Position numbers and translations under genes: made by a program. Positions 48,056 to 48,168 of a stretch of 48,168 nucleotides of DNA are shown here, one piece after another (the stretch's first letter is position 1; every line of letters starts with the position of its first letter). Origin of the DNA: Moraxella equi (GTDB lineage: Bacteria > Pseudomonadota > Gammaproteobacteria > Pseudomonadales > Moraxellaceae); assembly GCF_002027555.1 (NCBI RefSeq), contig NZ_MXAP01000020.1, positions 1-48,168 on the forward strand, given 5' to 3'. The notes beneath the pieces are model-generated. The model made no database searches. It saw only the letters and a program-made list of their open reading frames with translations, and was not told the DNA's origin.

Positions 48056-48168
48056 ATGAAAATTCAACACTTTAAACAGCTTTCGTATTTTACACAAAAA
48101 CTCAGTATATTCAAAAGTTTATACAAATCGAAAGACGATTTTTTGGATTATATTAGACCTCTTTCCAA
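48056..48168 (+). CDS. Possible partial frame at right edge
   Basis: An open frame of 37 codons from ATG at 48056 (MKIQHFKQLSYFTQKLSIFK onward) runs off the window without a stop. There is no ribosome site close to the ATG. It is basic and helical and not recognised. It may be the start of a gene or a mobile-element end (the last bases read TTAGACCTCTTTCC). Confidence 0.25.
   Translation, partial: MKIQHFKQLSYFTQKLSIFKSLYKSKDDFLDYIRPLS

Overview
The window looks like a chromosomal segment of a gammaproteobacterium of the family Moraxellaceae, most likely Moraxella. This rests on the gene content (GTP-dependent PEP carboxykinase, an Opp system with several OppA lipoproteins, RecBCD, an AFG1-type ZapE, apaH next to rsmA), on moderate GC with AT-rich gaps, and on short interspersed repeats of the Moraxella/Neisseria kind. 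No database search was possible, so the genus is inferred. No rRNA, tRNA, CRISPR array, prophage or complete insertion sequence was seen.

Layout. 1-4.3 kb, minus strand: a YdjA-like nitroreductase, then an operon of alpha/beta hydrolase, small membrane protein and zapE, then exonuclease III. 4.4-5.7 kb, plus strand: an outlying Nramp-family transporter. 5.8-14.9 kb, minus strand: an oligopeptide ABC importer, read as three tandem OppA-type lipoproteins, then oppB, oppC and one fused double ATPase. A terminator and a 207-bp MITE lie between the binding proteins and the permease. 15-17.6 kb: purA, a HIT-family protein and a secreted RlpA-like protein. A second 207-bp MITE, in opposite orientation, lies at 17.7 kb. 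18.2-21.4 kb, plus strand: a DUF4377-type lipoprotein, rsmA, apaH and an NlpD-like gene with a one-base frameshift. 21.5-22.5 kb, minus strand: an orphan TerD-like gene and xseB. 22.7-28.6 kb, plus strand: a DASS (SLC13) anion symporter, pckG, and a DUF2157-DUF4401 membrane protein paired with a GDYXXLXY-domain protein. 28.6-29.9 kb, minus strand: an MltF-like lytic transglycosylase. 30.8-32.6 kb, plus strand: an acyl-CoA dehydrogenase. 32.7-43.1 kb, minus strand: recC-recB-recD. 43.1-43.5 kb: a cluster of repeats, including a 105-bp Correia-like element that cuts a short reading frame. 43.5-47.8 kb, plus strand: a tiny membrane protein and dnaE. The last 390 bp are mostly non-coding and may start a further gene.

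Functionally the window is mostly housekeeping: DNA replication and repair (dnaE, recBCD, xthA, xseB), cell wall and division (zapE, NlpD-like, RlpA-like, MltF-like), nutrient capture (Opp, DASS and Nramp-like transporters) and gluconeogenesis or fatty-acid use (pckG, acyl-CoA dehydrogenase). I found no convincing new multi-gene defence or biosynthetic system. The most interesting signals are the two inverted MITEs flanking the oppA block, the Correia-like element, the frameshifted NlpD gene, the OppA triplication with intercistronic hairpins, the Nramp outlier, and the fused DUF2157-DUF4401/GDYXXLXY pair.
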